This document shows positions 37,394-46,447 of a stretch of DNA of 50,791 bases, one piece after another (the stretch's first letter is position 1; every line of letters starts with the position of its first letter). The translations under genes and the position numbers were made by a program. Where the stretch lies: positions 1 through 50,791 of the forward strand of contig NZ_BKCG01000013.1 of NCBI RefSeq assembly GCF_008974325.1, written 5' to 3'. The stretch is from Patiriisocius marinus. Its GTDB lineage: Bacteria; Bacteroidota; Bacteroidia; Flavobacteriales; Flavobacteriaceae. The notes beneath the pieces were generated by a model. It had not been told where the DNA came from, did no database searches, and saw only the letters and a list, made by a program, of their open reading frames with translations.

Positions 37394-38106
37394 TATTTCA
37401 ATAATTCTAGGTATCTATTTACAGTTGTTTCAAGTCCTAAATATAAGGCTTCACTTATCAACGCGTGACCTATACTTACTTCGGCTAGATTAGGCATATT
37501 TTGGTTAAAAAACTGAATGTTTTCTAATGACAAGTCGTGACCAGCATTAATTCCCAAACCTAATTCGTTTGCCCTAATGGCACAATCCGTGTACGGTTTT
37601 ACCGCTTTAAAATTTCCGAGGGCATACTGCACTGCAAACTCCTCAGTATATAACTCAATACGGTCTGCTCCCGTAGCCACAGCCCCTTCAATCATCGCTA
37701 TTTGTGGATCAACAAATATTGAAGTTCTAATTCCGCTTTCTTTAAATTTTGCGATTACTTCTTTTAAAAAATCGAGATTTTTAAGAGTATCCCAACCAGC
37801 ATTTGAAGTAATTGCATCCACACTATCTGGCACAAGAGTTACCTGAGTTGGCTTAATTTCTAATACCATATCTACAAATTTAGGAATAGGATTTCCTTCA
37901 ATATTGTACTCAGTTGTCACAACATCTTTCAAATCATATGCATCTTTATAGGTAATATGACGCTCATCTGGTCGAGGATGTATTGTTATACCGTGTGCTC
38001 CAAAAAGTTGCACATCCTTCGCAACCTGAACCACATTAGGTGTATTCCCACCACGTGCATTTCTAATTGTTGCTATTTTATTGATATTTACGCTTAATTT
38101 TGTCAT
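37393..38106 (-). CDS. pdxJ: Pyridoxine 5'-phosphate synthase
   Basis: 237 residues, full length. It condenses 1-deoxy-D-xylulose 5-phosphate with 3-amino-2-oxopropyl phosphate to give pyridoxine 5'-phosphate. The N-terminus (LSVNINKIATIRNARGGNTP), GAHGITIHPRPDERHI, the KPTQVTLVPDS region and the terminal NAGHDLSLEN and EVSIGHALISEAL motifs are those of PdxJ. The gene diverges from the CBS-domain gene and overlaps the alpha/beta hydrolase by one base. A TATTTTTG box at 38185-38192 (minus strand) is a possible -7 element. Confidence 0.96.
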   Translation of the reverse strand: MTKLSVNINKIATIRNARGGNTPNVVQVAKDVQLFGAHGITIHPRPDERHITYKDAYDLKDVVTTEYNIEGNPIPKFVDMVLEIKPTQVTLVPDSVDAITSNAGWDTLKNLDFLKEVIAKFKESGIRTSIFVDPQIAMIEGAVATGADRIELYTEEFAVQYALGNFKAVKPYTDCAIRANELGLGINAGHDLSLENIQFFNQNMPNLAEVSIGHALISEALYLGLETTVNRYLELLK

Positions 38107-38250
38107 CAGTTTCGTCCCGTCTCAAGCGGGGAATTTTTTAATTAACACACTGAAATATTCCATTTACAAACACAATGCTATTAACAAAAATACCATGCTT
38201 CAATACGGTATTAAAAGGAATATTGTCTAATTTGCATAAAAATTTCAGTT

Positions 38251-38907
38251 TTGAACACACTAGATTACATAATAAACGACATAAAGCCTTTTGATATTTC
38301 TGCTCACATAAGAGATGCACAACATAGTTTTAATAAACTTACATATTCACATATTCCAGTATTAGAGAAGAATGAATTTGTTGGTAATCTTTCTGAAACA
38401 GATGTACATTGCTTTGAAACAGAAAAACCTTTAAGTGAATACCGTTATGCTTTAGAGCCATTTCATGTAAAAGAACACACGAACTGGATTGATATACTTG
38501 AAGCTTTTGCGCTCAACAATAGTAACATCATGCCGGTTCTTGACGACAAGAATAATTATCTGGGATATTTTGAACTTAACGATATAATGAATATTTTCAA
38601 TGAGACACCATTTCTAAGTGAAGCAGGTGGTATTATCGTTGTTGAAAAAGGAGTTACTGATTATTCTTTTTCTGAAATGTGCCAAATTGTAGAAAGTAAT
38701 GATGCTAAAATATTAGGTTTATTTATCTCTAAATTAGAAAACGACATTATGCAAGCTACTATTAAAATAGGGCACACTGGAATGAATGCCATTGTACAAA
38801 CCTTTAGACGTTACAGCTACAATGTAGTTTCAAATCACGGTGAAGACAAACTTTTAGAAGATTTAAAAAAGCGATCTGAATATTTAGACAGATACCTTAA
38901 CATGTAA
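38251..38907 (+). CDS. CBS-domain protein
   Basis: 218 residues, read from a TTG at 38251; no ATG lies in frame upstream before a stop, and an AATTTG promoter-like element sits at 38229-38234. The first ~125 residues carry a pair of CBS motifs (YSHIPVLEKNEFVGNLSETD and IMPVLDDKNNYLGYFELNDI), which bind adenine nucleotides as sensors. The C-terminal ~80 residues (GGIIVVEKGVTDYSFSEMCQ; ATIKIGHTGMNAIVQTFRRY) resemble a small ACT-like fold. It precedes nadK by a short gap (69 bases) with nadK having its own promoter box. Role unknown; regulation in response to nucleotide levels is an inference. Confidence 0.85.
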   Translation: MNTLDYIINDIKPFDISAHIRDAQHSFNKLTYSHIPVLEKNEFVGNLSETDVHCFETEKPLSEYRYALEPFHVKEHTNWIDILEAFALNNSNIMPVLDDKNNYLGYFELNDIMNIFNETPFLSEAGGIIVVEKGVTDYSFSEMCQIVESNDAKILGLFISKLENDIMQATIKIGHTGMNAIVQTFRRYSYNVVSNHGEDKLLEDLKKRSEYLDRYLNM

Positions 38908-38950
38908 GGCAACGCCTAAAAATTTGTATTTAAATACCAACTGTTTTAAA

Positions 38951-38958
38951 TAAATTTG
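38951..38958 (+). promoter_or_regulatory. -7 promoter box of nadK
   Basis: TAAATTTG is an exact match to TAnnTTTG, 18 bases before the nadK ATG. A TTTG at 38923-38926 lies 24 bases upstream, longer than ideal. It contains the TTG at 38956 that otherwise might be read as a start codon. Confidence 0.5.
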
Positions 38959-38976
38959 CGCAAGCAATTAAGATAT

Positions 38977-39861
38977 ATGAAAATAGGGATTTACGGTCAA
39001 TTTTACCACACCAACTCTGAAACTCATATTCAGTCAATACTTAACGCACTACAGCAAAGTGATGTTGAAATATTAATTGAAGAAAATTTTCTGCGGTTGA
39101 TGAAAGAACATGAAGAGTTTCACCCTAGCCTTTCAAAACTCCCAACATTTTCAAAATTAGATGATACTTACGATTTGTTTTTCAGCATTGGTGGTGATGG
39201 GACAATTTTAAAATCGATCACTTTTGTACGCGATTTAAACATTCCTATTGTTGGGGTAAATACTGGAAGACTTGGTTTTCTTGCAACTATTCAAAAGGAA
39301 AATATTGCATCTAGCATATCACAAATATTAAGAGGTGAATATGAAATCTCCGAACGTAGCTTACTTTCACTAACAACTACTCCGGACCACGAAGAAATTG
39401 TACCCTTAAATTTTGCGCTAAACGAAATTGCCGTGAACCGAAAAAACACCACCTCTATGATAAAGGTGGAAACAACGGTTAACGGTGAATACCTAACTTC
39501 TTATTGGTCTGATGGCTTAATAGTTGCAACACCCACCGGCTCTACAGGATATTCATTAAGTTGCGGCGGGCCTGTTATTGACCCTAAAAACAACTCGCTT
39601 GTAATTACACCTATTGCACCACACAACTTAAATGTTCGTCCATTTGTACTTCCAGATGATAGCATTATAGAATTAAAAGTTTCCGGGCGTGAGGAAATTC
39701 ACCTAGTATCTCTTGATTCCCGAATCATAACGCTAAAAACAGAAACGATACTCACTATACAAAAAGCACCTTTTTCTATTAAATTAGTTCAACTCAAAAA
39801 TGAAAGTTTCACAAAAACACTTCGTAAGAAACTATTATGGGGTGAGGATAAGCGGAATTAA
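38977..39861 (+). CDS. nadK: NAD kinase
   Basis: 294 residues from the ATG at 38977 (MKIGIYGQFY). It phosphorylates NAD to NADP in the cytoplasm. The GGDGT motif is in FFSIGGDGTILKSI, the NExxxxR motif in LNEIAVNRKN, and the Gly-rich loop in VATPTGSTGYSLSCGGPV, followed by ITPIAPHNLNVRPFVLPDD. An upstream TTG would add seven residues but overlaps the promoter box. First gene before the envelope cluster. Confidence 0.95.
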   Translation: MKIGIYGQFYHTNSETHIQSILNALQQSDVEILIEENFLRLMKEHEEFHPSLSKLPTFSKLDDTYDLFFSIGGDGTILKSITFVRDLNIPIVGVNTGRLGFLATIQKENIASSISQILRGEYEISERSLLSLTTTPDHEEIVPLNFALNEIAVNRKNTTSMIKVETTVNGEYLTSYWSDGLIVATPTGSTGYSLSCGGPVIDPKNNSLVITPIAPHNLNVRPFVLPDDSIIELKVSGREEIHLVSLDSRIITLKTETILTIQKAPFSIKLVQLKNESFTKTLRKKLLWGEDKRN

Positions 39862-39924
39862 GCAATAAAAATCTTCAAAATTTGTTTATCTCATAGACTA
39901 TCTGCCATAAGCCTTATTTAATGC

Positions 39925-39953
39925 CTTGATAGTCAAGTTTATTATTATATTTG
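39925..39953 (+). promoter_or_regulatory. Promoter before the DUF6089-like gene
   Basis: CTTG (39925-39928) and TATATTTG (39946-39953), spaced 17 bases, fit the Bacteroidota promoter. Transcription would start about ten bases before the ATG at 39971 and may drive the whole cluster through the ompH genes. Confidence 0.55.
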
Positions 39954-39970
39954 CAAACTTTTTAACATTT

Positions 39971-40666
39971 ATGAAGTACTTTGTAACCCTTCTTATTATT
40001 TTAACCAGCTCATTTATAGCGCAATCGCAAACCTACGAAATAGGAGGATTTGTTGGAGGAGCTAATGTCATTGGCGATGTAGGAAATACCGCATATATTA
40101 ACCCTAACACACTTGCTGTAGGAGGTATATTTAAATGGAACAGAAGTGAAAGGCATTCATTTAGATTTTCAGCTATAGTTGCGCAAATTGAAGGAGACGA
40201 TAACGAAAGCAGCGAAACTCGCAGACAACAAAGAGGTTACAGTTATGAGAATACAATTTCTGAATTATCAGTAGGAATGGAATATACCTTTTGGGAATTT
40301 AACCTTAATAGTGGTAATCCAGTATCTGCTCCATATCTATATACCGGTATTACATATTTTTTCTATGACGATGCATTTGTAACAAACGACGGTATTACTA
40401 CTCGTTACAAACAAAGTGCTGGTGCATTTGCAATCCCAATTGTATTAGGGTACAAAACGACTTTGGGAACAAATTTTATGGGAGCGATTGAAATAGGAGC
40501 ACGATATGCTTTTACTGACAACATTGACGCTAGTAACCCGAGAGATAATTTTGACAGCAATGAGTATAGTGCCTTTGGTAATACAAACAACAACGATTGG
40601 TATGTTTTTACAGGCATAACATTTTCATTCACTTTTGGCCGTAAGCCATGTTATTGTAACTTCTAA
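39971..40666 (+). CDS. DUF6089-like outer-membrane beta-barrel protein
   Basis: 231 residues from the ATG at 39971; an upstream ATG at 39926 falls in the promoter. Signal peptide MKYFVTLLIILTSSFIAQS, then a beta-barrel of alternating strands beginning YEIGGFVGGANVIGDVGN. The C-terminus ends in DWYVFTGITFSFTFGRKPC with a final cysteine pair (CYC). Proteins of this type lie directly upstream of uppS and bamA in Flavobacteriia; function unknown, possibly in outer-membrane assembly. It ends four bases before the uppS ATG. Confidence 0.85.
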   Translation: MKYFVTLLIILTSSFIAQSQTYEIGGFVGGANVIGDVGNTAYINPNTLAVGGIFKWNRSERHSFRFSAIVAQIEGDDNESSETRRQQRGYSYENTISELSVGMEYTFWEFNLNSGNPVSAPYLYTGITYFFYDDAFVTNDGITTRYKQSAGAFAIPIVLGYKTTLGTNFMGAIEIGARYAFTDNIDASNPRDNFDSNEYSAFGNTNNNDWYVFTGITFSFTFGRKPCYCNF

Positions 40667-40670
40667 AAAA

Positions 40671-41411
40671 ATGGATCGTCCTTTAGACCAAATAGACAAA
40701 AACAAGCTTCCTCAGCATTTAGCAATTATCATGGATGGTAATGGTCGTTGGGCAAAAGCTAAGGGGTTGTTTAGGTCAATGGGGCACGAAAGCGGCACGA
40801 AGGCAGTGCGTGAAATCACTGAAGCTTGCGCCGAAATCAACATCCCATATTTAACATTATACGCTTTTTCTACTGAAAACTGGAATAGGCCAAAAATGGA
40901 AGTTGAATTGTTAATGCGTTTATTAGTTTCTTCATTAAAAAAAGAAATAGAAACTCTTAATAAAAACAATATTAAACTTAATGCAATAGGTAACCTTGAT
41001 ACTTTGCCAGGAAAGGCACGCCGAGAGCTTAAGGATGTTATTGAAAAGACAAAAAACAATACTAGAATGACCTTGACACTAGCACTTAGTTATGGGTCTA
41101 GAGAAGAAATTACAAAAACAATTAAAGAGATTAGTCTTAAAGTGAAAAAAGGACTAATTTCGCCCGATAATATTGACGAGAAGATTATTACAGAGCATTT
41201 GTACACTCAGGACTTACCAGACGTGGATTTGTTGATAAGAACGAGTGGCGAACAGCGCATTAGTAATTTTCTATTATGGCAAATAGCATATGCTGAATTG
41301 TACTTCACAGATACACTTTGGCCCGATTATACAAAAAACCATCTTTTTGAAGCAATATTAAATTATCAAAAAAGAGAACGAAGATTTGGAAAGACAAGTG
41401 AGCAACTTTAG
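40671..41411 (+). CDS. uppS: Undecaprenyl diphosphate synthase (isoprenyl transferase)
   Basis: 246 residues from the ATG at 40671. The upstream frame to 40635 overlaps the previous gene and adds nothing conserved. It makes the C55 lipid carrier for peptidoglycan and O-antigen by adding cis-isoprene units to farnesyl diphosphate. Motifs: IIMDGNGRWAKAKGL (catalytic Asp and phosphate loop), YLTLYAFSTENWNRPKMEV, and DLLIRTSGEQRISNFLLWQ with the final YFTDTLWPDY. It lies directly upstream of and slightly overlaps bamA. Confidence 0.95.
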   Translation: MDRPLDQIDKNKLPQHLAIIMDGNGRWAKAKGLFRSMGHESGTKAVREITEACAEINIPYLTLYAFSTENWNRPKMEVELLMRLLVSSLKKEIETLNKNNIKLNAIGNLDTLPGKARRELKDVIEKTKNNTRMTLTLALSYGSREEITKTIKEISLKVKKGLISPDNIDEKIITEHLYTQDLPDVDLLIRTSGEQRISNFLLWQIAYAELYFTDTLWPDYTKNHLFEAILNYQKRERRFGKTSEQL

Positions 41412-43998
41412 AAGGAGTACTTTTTTAAACAGTTACAAGAAAATATTTAGCATTGTAGTAATTACAATGCTTTCGGTTTTTAATGTAAATGCACAACAAA
41501 AGCAACTAGACAGTGGTAGAAAGTACACTATTAATGAGATAACCGTAGCTGGTGCACAAAGCTTCAACGAGCAAACTGTAGTAGCTTTTACTGGACTTAA
41601 AAAAGGGGAGCGAATCTATATTCCTGGCGAACGTTTAGCCGAAGTAACTAAAAAACTTTGGGACCAAAAGCTTTTTAGCGACATCGCAATTTATGTAACT
41701 AAAATTGAAGGTGAGAATGCAGATCTTGAAATCTACATTCAAGAATTACCTAAATTAGGTGAAATTTCAATTGATGGTAAAGGAATGCGTAAAGGTGTTG
41801 TAAAAGAAATAATAAAAGAAACGAACCTTAAACCTGGTTTAAAAATCACCAAAAACCTTATAACAACTACTAAAAATTTCATTAGAAACAAGTACGTTGA
41901 AAAAGGATTCTACAATACTGAGGTTTTTATTAGCACTGCTCCACAAAGAGATTCTACTGGAAAAGAAATTGCAAGAGACATGAAAATTCTTGTAAACAAA
42001 AACAAGCGTGTAAAAGTAAGTCCATTAGAATTTGATGGAAACGAAAATTTAAGCGACGGCGTTCTTCGTCGTTCTATGAAAAATACCAAAAGAAGAAATC
42101 CTGTACGTCTTTGGAAAATGTCGCAATTTACCGAAAGTGGCTTCGAAGAAGACAAAGCTTCAATTATTGAAAAATATAAATCTAACGGGTACCGTGATGC
42201 TAGAATTGTAGGAGACAGTATTTGGGAACGCAATGAAAAAAACTTAGGAGTAAATATTAACATTGAAGAAGGTAAAAAATATTATTTTGGTGATATTAGA
42301 TTTATTGGTAATAGTGTTTATACTGATGCTGTTTTGCGCCAAACATTGGGTATTAAAAAAGGAGAAGTTTATAATGGAACATTAATGTCTAAAAGAATTG
42401 AAGACAAAACAGATCCTGAAGCATTTGACCTTACAAACTTGTATCAAAATAATGGGTATTTATTTTCAACATTAAGCGCTGTTGAAGTTGCCGTTAGACA
42501 AGATACCATCGATTACGAAATAAGAATCAAAGAAGGTAAACTAGCCTATTTTGATCACATTAGCGTTGTTGGAAATGACAAGACTAATGACCACGTTATC
42601 TATCGAGAAATTAGAACACGTCCGGGACAAAAATATAGTAAGAAAAACGTAGTTAGAACTATTAGAGAATTAAGTCAACTAGGATTTTTCGATCCAGAAC
42701 AAATTGCCCCTAACTTTAAAAATGTAGATCCTAACAATGGAACATTGGATATGGAATATTCAGTAGTTGAAAAGGGATCTAGTCAAATTGAACTACAAGG
42801 TGGTTACGGAGGTGGTGGATTTGTTGGAACACTTGGATTATCTTTCAACAACTTTTCATTAAAAAACATACTTAATAAAGACGCTTACACTCCGCTACCT
42901 ATGGGTGATGGACAAAAACTTTCTTTAAGAGCTCAAGCAAGTAGTTATTACCAAACATATAGTTTATCTTTAGTTGAGCCTTGGTTAGGTGGAAAACGCC
43001 CAGTACAATTAAGCACTTCGTTTTCTCACACAGTGCAATATTTCTACGACTTTACAGAACGTGAAGCAGATAGAGATCGTCGTTTCTTAATTACTGGCGG
43101 ATCAATTGGCTTAGCTAAAAGACTAACTTGGCCAGATGACAACTTTACATTTTCTAATGCTATAAGTTTCCAACATTATAACTTAAAAAATTACAACACT
43201 GGACTCTTTACATTTGGAGATGGATACTCAAACAATTTAGCATACACAATCGGACTTAGTCGTAATAATGTAGGTAATAATCCTATTTACCCTAAATTTG
43301 GATCTGAATTTAAAATAACGGCTAAGGTAACTTTACCTTACTCTGCATTTAATGGCGTTGATTATGAAGCATTACAAGCTGAACGTGAAGGTCTAGTTGA
43401 TTTCCTTTTAGAAAACACAAGTGATGTAGACACTCAAGAACGTATTGCTGAAATTGACCAAGAACGTTTTAAGTGGTTAGAATATTATAAAATTAAATTC
43501 CAAGGTACTTGGTACACAAAATTAGTTGGAGATTTGGTATTAAAAACTAATACTGAATTTGGTTTCTTAGGAGCTTATAATAATGATAGAGGGATACCTC
43601 CTTTTGAGCGTTTCTTCGTAGGAGGGGATGGTTTAGGAGCATATAGTTTAGATGGGAGAGAAGTAATTCAATTAAGAGGATATCCAAATCAATCATTATC
43701 TCCACAAGATGGAAATACCATTTACAATAAATTTTCGTTAGAGATGAGGCACCCTATTACATTGAAGCAATTAGCCTCTATTTATGTATTGGCTTTTGTT
43801 GAAGGAGGAAACTCTTACGATGGATTTAGAGATTACAATCCATTTGATGTGAAGAGGTCTGCTGGCGCAGGATTACGTATATTTATGCCAGCATTTGGAC
43901 TACTTGGTATTGATTTTGGTTACGGATTTGACCCAATATTAGGTGGTACAGAGAAAAGTGGGTGGGAAACTCACTTCATTATTGGACAACAATTTTAA
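41386..43998 (+). CDS. bamA: Outer-membrane protein assembly factor BamA
   Basis: 870 residues from a TTG at 41386, which overlaps the uppS end by 26 bases; a GTG at 41398 is an alternative. Both give a proper signal peptide (ending FNVNA before QQ), while the first ATG at 41467 would cut it. The periplasmic part is a chain of POTRA domains (residues ~45-440, for example TINEITVAGAQSFNEQTVVA and RIKEGKLAYFDHISVVGND). Then a barrel of about 16 strands follows with GGYGGGGFVGTLGLSFNNFS near its start and the GRE(V)IQLRGYPNQSLSP region (the L6-type motif). The protein ends in HFIIGQQF, with terminal Phe. It inserts beta-barrel proteins into the outer membrane. Two Skp-type genes follow directly. 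Confidence 0.95.
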   Translation: MERQVSNFRRSTFLNSYKKIFSIVVITMLSVFNVNAQQKQLDSGRKYTINEITVAGAQSFNEQTVVAFTGLKKGERIYIPGERLAEVTKKLWDQKLFSDIAIYVTKIEGENADLEIYIQELPKLGEISIDGKGMRKGVVKEIIKETNLKPGLKITKNLITTTKNFIRNKYVEKGFYNTEVFISTAPQRDSTGKEIARDMKILVNKNKRVKVSPLEFDGNENLSDGVLRRSMKNTKRRNPVRLWKMSQFTESGFEEDKASIIEKYKSNGYRDARIVGDSIWERNEKNLGVNINIEEGKKYYFGDIRFIGNSVYTDAVLRQTLGIKKGEVYNGTLMSKRIEDKTDPEAFDLTNLYQNNGYLFSTLSAVEVAVRQDTIDYEIRIKEGKLAYFDHISVVGNDKTNDHVIYREIRTRPGQKYSKKNVVRTIRELSQLGFFDPEQIAPNFKNVDPNNGTLDMEYSVVEKGSSQIELQGGYGGGGFVGTLGLSFNNFSLKNILNKDAYTPLPMGDGQKLSLRAQASSYYQTYSLSLVEPWLGGKRPVQLSTSFSHTVQYFYDFTEREADRDRRFLITGGSIGLAKRLTWPDDNFTFSNAISFQHYNLKNYNTGLFTFGDGYSNNLAYTIGLSRNNVGNNPIYPKFGSEFKITAKVTLPYSAFNGVDYEALQAEREGLVDFLLENTSDVDTQERIAEIDQERFKWLEYYKIKFQGTWYTKLVGDLVLKTNTEFGFLGAYNNDRGIPPFERFFVGGDGLGAYSLDGREVIQLRGYPNQSLSPQDGNTIYNKFSLEMRHPITLKQLASIYVLAFVEGGNSYDGFRDYNPFDVKRSAGAGLRIFMPAFGLLGIDFGYGFDPILGGTEKSGWETHFIIGQQF

Positions 43999-44034
43999 TT
44001 TTGGCACGATTATTTCTAAACAATAAATAGCATT

Positions 44035-44919
44035 ATGAAAAAGAATCAATTACTATTTTTCGCAATAGCTCTTTTGGGCATAACTTTTACACTACAAGCA
44101 CAACGAGGTGTTCGTATAGGGTACATTGACATGGAGTATATCCTTGAAAATGTTCCAGAATATAAAGAAGCAGGAACTCAGTTAGACGGAAAAGTACAAC
44201 GCTGGAAAGCTGATATCGAAAAAAAACAAGCAGAAATTGACTTAATGAAACTTACGCTTACAAACGAGCGCGTTTTATTGACTAAAGAATTAATTGTTGA
44301 GCGAGAAGAAGAAATTCAAATCAAAGAAGATGAAATGGTCGCTTATCAGCAAGGGAAATTTGGACCAAAAGGAGACCTTGTAATTCAACGACGTCAATTA
44401 GTTCAGCCTATCCAAGATCAAGTATTTAATATTGTACAAGATATTGCTGAAGCTAAGAAATATGATTTCATTTTTGACAAATCAGCTGATGTTGTTATGC
44501 TGTTTGCAGCAGAAAGAAACGATATAAGTGAACAAGTACTTAGAAGTATTAATCGTGTAGAAAAAAGAAAAGAAGCCACCTCTAAAAGAGAGAAGAGAGA
44601 AATTCAACAACGCGATAACTTAAGCACTGAAGAAGATGCTGAAGTAACAAAAAGAGAAGAAGCAATTGAAGAAAAGCAAACAGCGCGTGAACAAATAATG
44701 AATGATCGTAAAGCTGAACGTGATTCAATAAGAGCTGCTAAAAAAGCTGAATATGATGCTAAAAGAGCTCGTTTACTTGAAATTCGCCAGCGTAAGAGAG
44801 ACAGTGTTCAAGCTGTAAGAAATGGAACTCCTTGGCCTCCTGAAGAAAATGGAACACAATCTCCACCAAGTAATGCATTACCTAGTGGTGGTGAAGAGGG
44901 CGACGGAGGAAATAAATAA
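44035..44919 (+). CDS. OmpH/Skp-family periplasmic chaperone, extended
   Basis: 294 residues, longer than the usual ~160-170 of Skp. Signal peptide (FFAIALLGITFTLQA), then RGVRIGYIDMEYILENVPEY, the OmpH start, and a helical tentacle region. After the Skp core (to ~residue 180, with KYDFIFDKSADVVMLFA) an extra ~110-residue highly charged Lys/Arg/Glu coiled coil follows, ending in a Pro/Gly-rich tail (PPEENGTQSPPSN, then GGEEGDGGN). Skp proteins hold unfolded outer-membrane proteins in the periplasm. It follows bamA by 36 bases, with a possible TAATTTTG box at the bamA stop, and precedes a second, normal-length copy. Confidence 0.92.
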   Translation: MKKNQLLFFAIALLGITFTLQAQRGVRIGYIDMEYILENVPEYKEAGTQLDGKVQRWKADIEKKQAEIDLMKLTLTNERVLLTKELIVEREEEIQIKEDEMVAYQQGKFGPKGDLVIQRRQLVQPIQDQVFNIVQDIAEAKKYDFIFDKSADVVMLFAAERNDISEQVLRSINRVEKRKEATSKREKREIQQRDNLSTEEDAEVTKREEAIEEKQTAREQIMNDRKAERDSIRAAKKAEYDAKRARLLEIRQRKRDSVQAVRNGTPWPPEENGTQSPPSNALPSGGEEGDGGNK

Positions 44920-44977
44920 TCGAAGTTTAGTAACCTAATTATATATAACACTTAATTAATTTTTTAATACAATTACA

Positions 44978-45487
44978 ATGAAAACAATGAAAACTCTATT
45001 CGTAGCAATCGCACTTTTTGTAGGAGCTACTAGTTTTATGAATGCACAGTCAAAAACTGCACATATTGATACTCAAGCTTTAGTTGAAGCTATGCCAGAA
45101 ATGAAAGCAGCGCAAAGTCAACTTGAAAAATTACAAAAAACGTATGATACTGCTATTAAAGATATGGCAAAGGAATTTGAAGCTAAAGTAAAAATGTACG
45201 GAGCTGAAGAAGGATCTAAAACTCAAGAAGAAAACGCAAAACGTGTTGAAGAAGTACAAGGTATGGAGCGTAACATCGCTGCTTACAGACAACAAGCACT
45301 TCAAGATCTTCAAAAGAAAGAAGTTGATGTATTTCAACCTATCTTAGAAAAAGCAAGAGCTGCAATTCAAAAAGTTGCACGTGCTAAAGGATACCAATAC
45401 GTATTAGATTCTGCTACTGGAAACGGTGTAATTTTAGCAGATGGTTATGATCTTTTTGGAGATGTAAAAAAAGAATTAGGAATCTAA
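44978..45487 (+). CDS. OmpH/Skp-family periplasmic chaperone
   Basis: 169 residues, normal for Skp. Signal peptide MKTMKTLFVAIALFVGATSF then AHIDTQALVEAMPEMKAAQS and two long helices with heptads (QEENAKRVEEVQGMERNIAA), then AKGYQYVLDSATGNGVILAD, as in OmpH. It is paralogous to the gene 58 bases upstream. Together they probably escort outer-membrane proteins to BamA. A terminator follows. Confidence 0.93.
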   Translation: MKTMKTLFVAIALFVGATSFMNAQSKTAHIDTQALVEAMPEMKAAQSQLEKLQKTYDTAIKDMAKEFEAKVKMYGAEEGSKTQEENAKRVEEVQGMERNIAAYRQQALQDLQKKEVDVFQPILEKARAAIQKVARAKGYQYVLDSATGNGVILADGYDLFGDVKKELGI

Positions 45488-45510
45488 TTTTTCCTTAAAA
45501 TACATATTAA

Positions 45511-45541
45511 AAATACTCGTCTATAGACGGGTATTTTTTTT
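45511..45541 (+). terminator. Terminator at the end of the bamA-ompH group
   Basis: ATACtCGTC and GACGgGTAT pair around TATA, followed by eight T residues. It lies 24 bases after the second ompH stop. Confidence 0.85.
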
Positions 45542-45613
45542 GCCTTAAAATTAAAAACACAAGTTTCAAACTTCAACAAACAAACACGACAAATTGTGTA
45601 TTTTTACAATACA

Positions 45614-46402
45614 ATGAATAGTAAATCGCCCATAGGTATATTTGATTCAGGTGTAGGTGGAACCTCTATATGGAAAGAGATTCATTCCTTACTACCTTAT
45701 GAAAACACCATCTATTTAGCTGATAGTGCAAATGCACCCTACGGAAATAGAACTCCTCAAGAAATAGTTGACCTTTCAATTAAAAACACAAAATATCTAA
45801 TTGATAAAGGATGTAAACTTATAGTTGTTGCCTGTAACACCGCCACTACTAATGCAATTGCTGAATTAAGAGAAATGTTTAATATTCCAATTATCGGTAT
45901 TGAACCTGCAATTAAGCCTGCAGCATTATCTACAACTTCAAAAAGCATAGGAATTCTAGCTACAAAAGGAACACTTAGTAGTGCATTATTTAATGAAACT
46001 TCTTCTTTATTTACTAAAAACATTAATCTTGTAGAAGTAATTGGAGAAGGCTTGGTAACGTTAATTGAAAACGGCGAATTAGAAAGTGAAGAACTTAAAC
46101 AGCTCCTAAAATCATATATCACCCCTATTGTTGAAGCAAAATGCGACCATCTTGTTTTAGGTTGCACTCATTATCCTTATTTACTACCATTACTAATTAA
46201 TATATTACCTAAAACCATTACAATAATTGATAGTGGTGCTGCAGTAGCTAAACAAACTCAAAATGTTTTATCAAAATCAAACCTACTAAACACTTCAAAA
46301 GAAAGCCCTCTATGCATTTTTAAAACAAACACCACAACTTATACACTTAGCTTACTACTTAGCAGCTACAGGCGTCTTAAAATAGAATTTGAAGCGTTTT
46401 AA
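45614..46402 (+). CDS. murI: Glutamate racemase
   Basis: 262 residues from the ATG at 45614 (MNSKSPIGIFDSG); an ATG at 45596 would add six residues (MYFYNT). It makes D-glutamate for peptidoglycan. IGIFDSGVGGTSIWKEI carries the catalytic-site Asp-Ser, and the two catalytic cysteines are in VVACNTATTNA and LVLGCTHYPYLLPLL. It follows the terminator of the ompH group and converges with the LytTR regulator. Confidence 0.95.
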   Translation: MNSKSPIGIFDSGVGGTSIWKEIHSLLPYENTIYLADSANAPYGNRTPQEIVDLSIKNTKYLIDKGCKLIVVACNTATTNAIAELREMFNIPIIGIEPAIKPAALSTTSKSIGILATKGTLSSALFNETSSLFTKNINLVEVIGEGLVTLIENGELESEELKQLLKSYITPIVEAKCDHLVLGCTHYPYLLPLLINILPKTITIIDSGAAVAKQTQNVLSKSNLLNTSKESPLCIFKTNTTTYTLSLLLSSYRRLKIEFEAF

Positions 46403-46414
46403 TTTGAAGCGTTT
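46386..46414 (+). repeat. 14-bp tandem duplication over the murI stop
   Basis: AATTTGAAGCGTTT occurs at 46386-46399 and again at 46401-46414, one T apart. The murI stop (46400-46402) lies at the junction, so the second copy is non-coding. It probably arose by replication slippage. Confidence 0.7.
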
Positions 46415-46447
46415 AGTTTCAGTTGTAATATTTCCGAAGAAAACCAC

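Noticed and set aside
38107-38135. CCCG/CGGG hairpin followed by T residues on the plus strand
   Set aside because: The stem is only about four pairs and no plus-strand gene precedes it.
38138-38320. 60-codon minus-strand ORF between pdxJ and the CBS gene
   Set aside because: Overlaps the start of the CBS gene and has no signal or domain; it is more likely the pdxJ leader.
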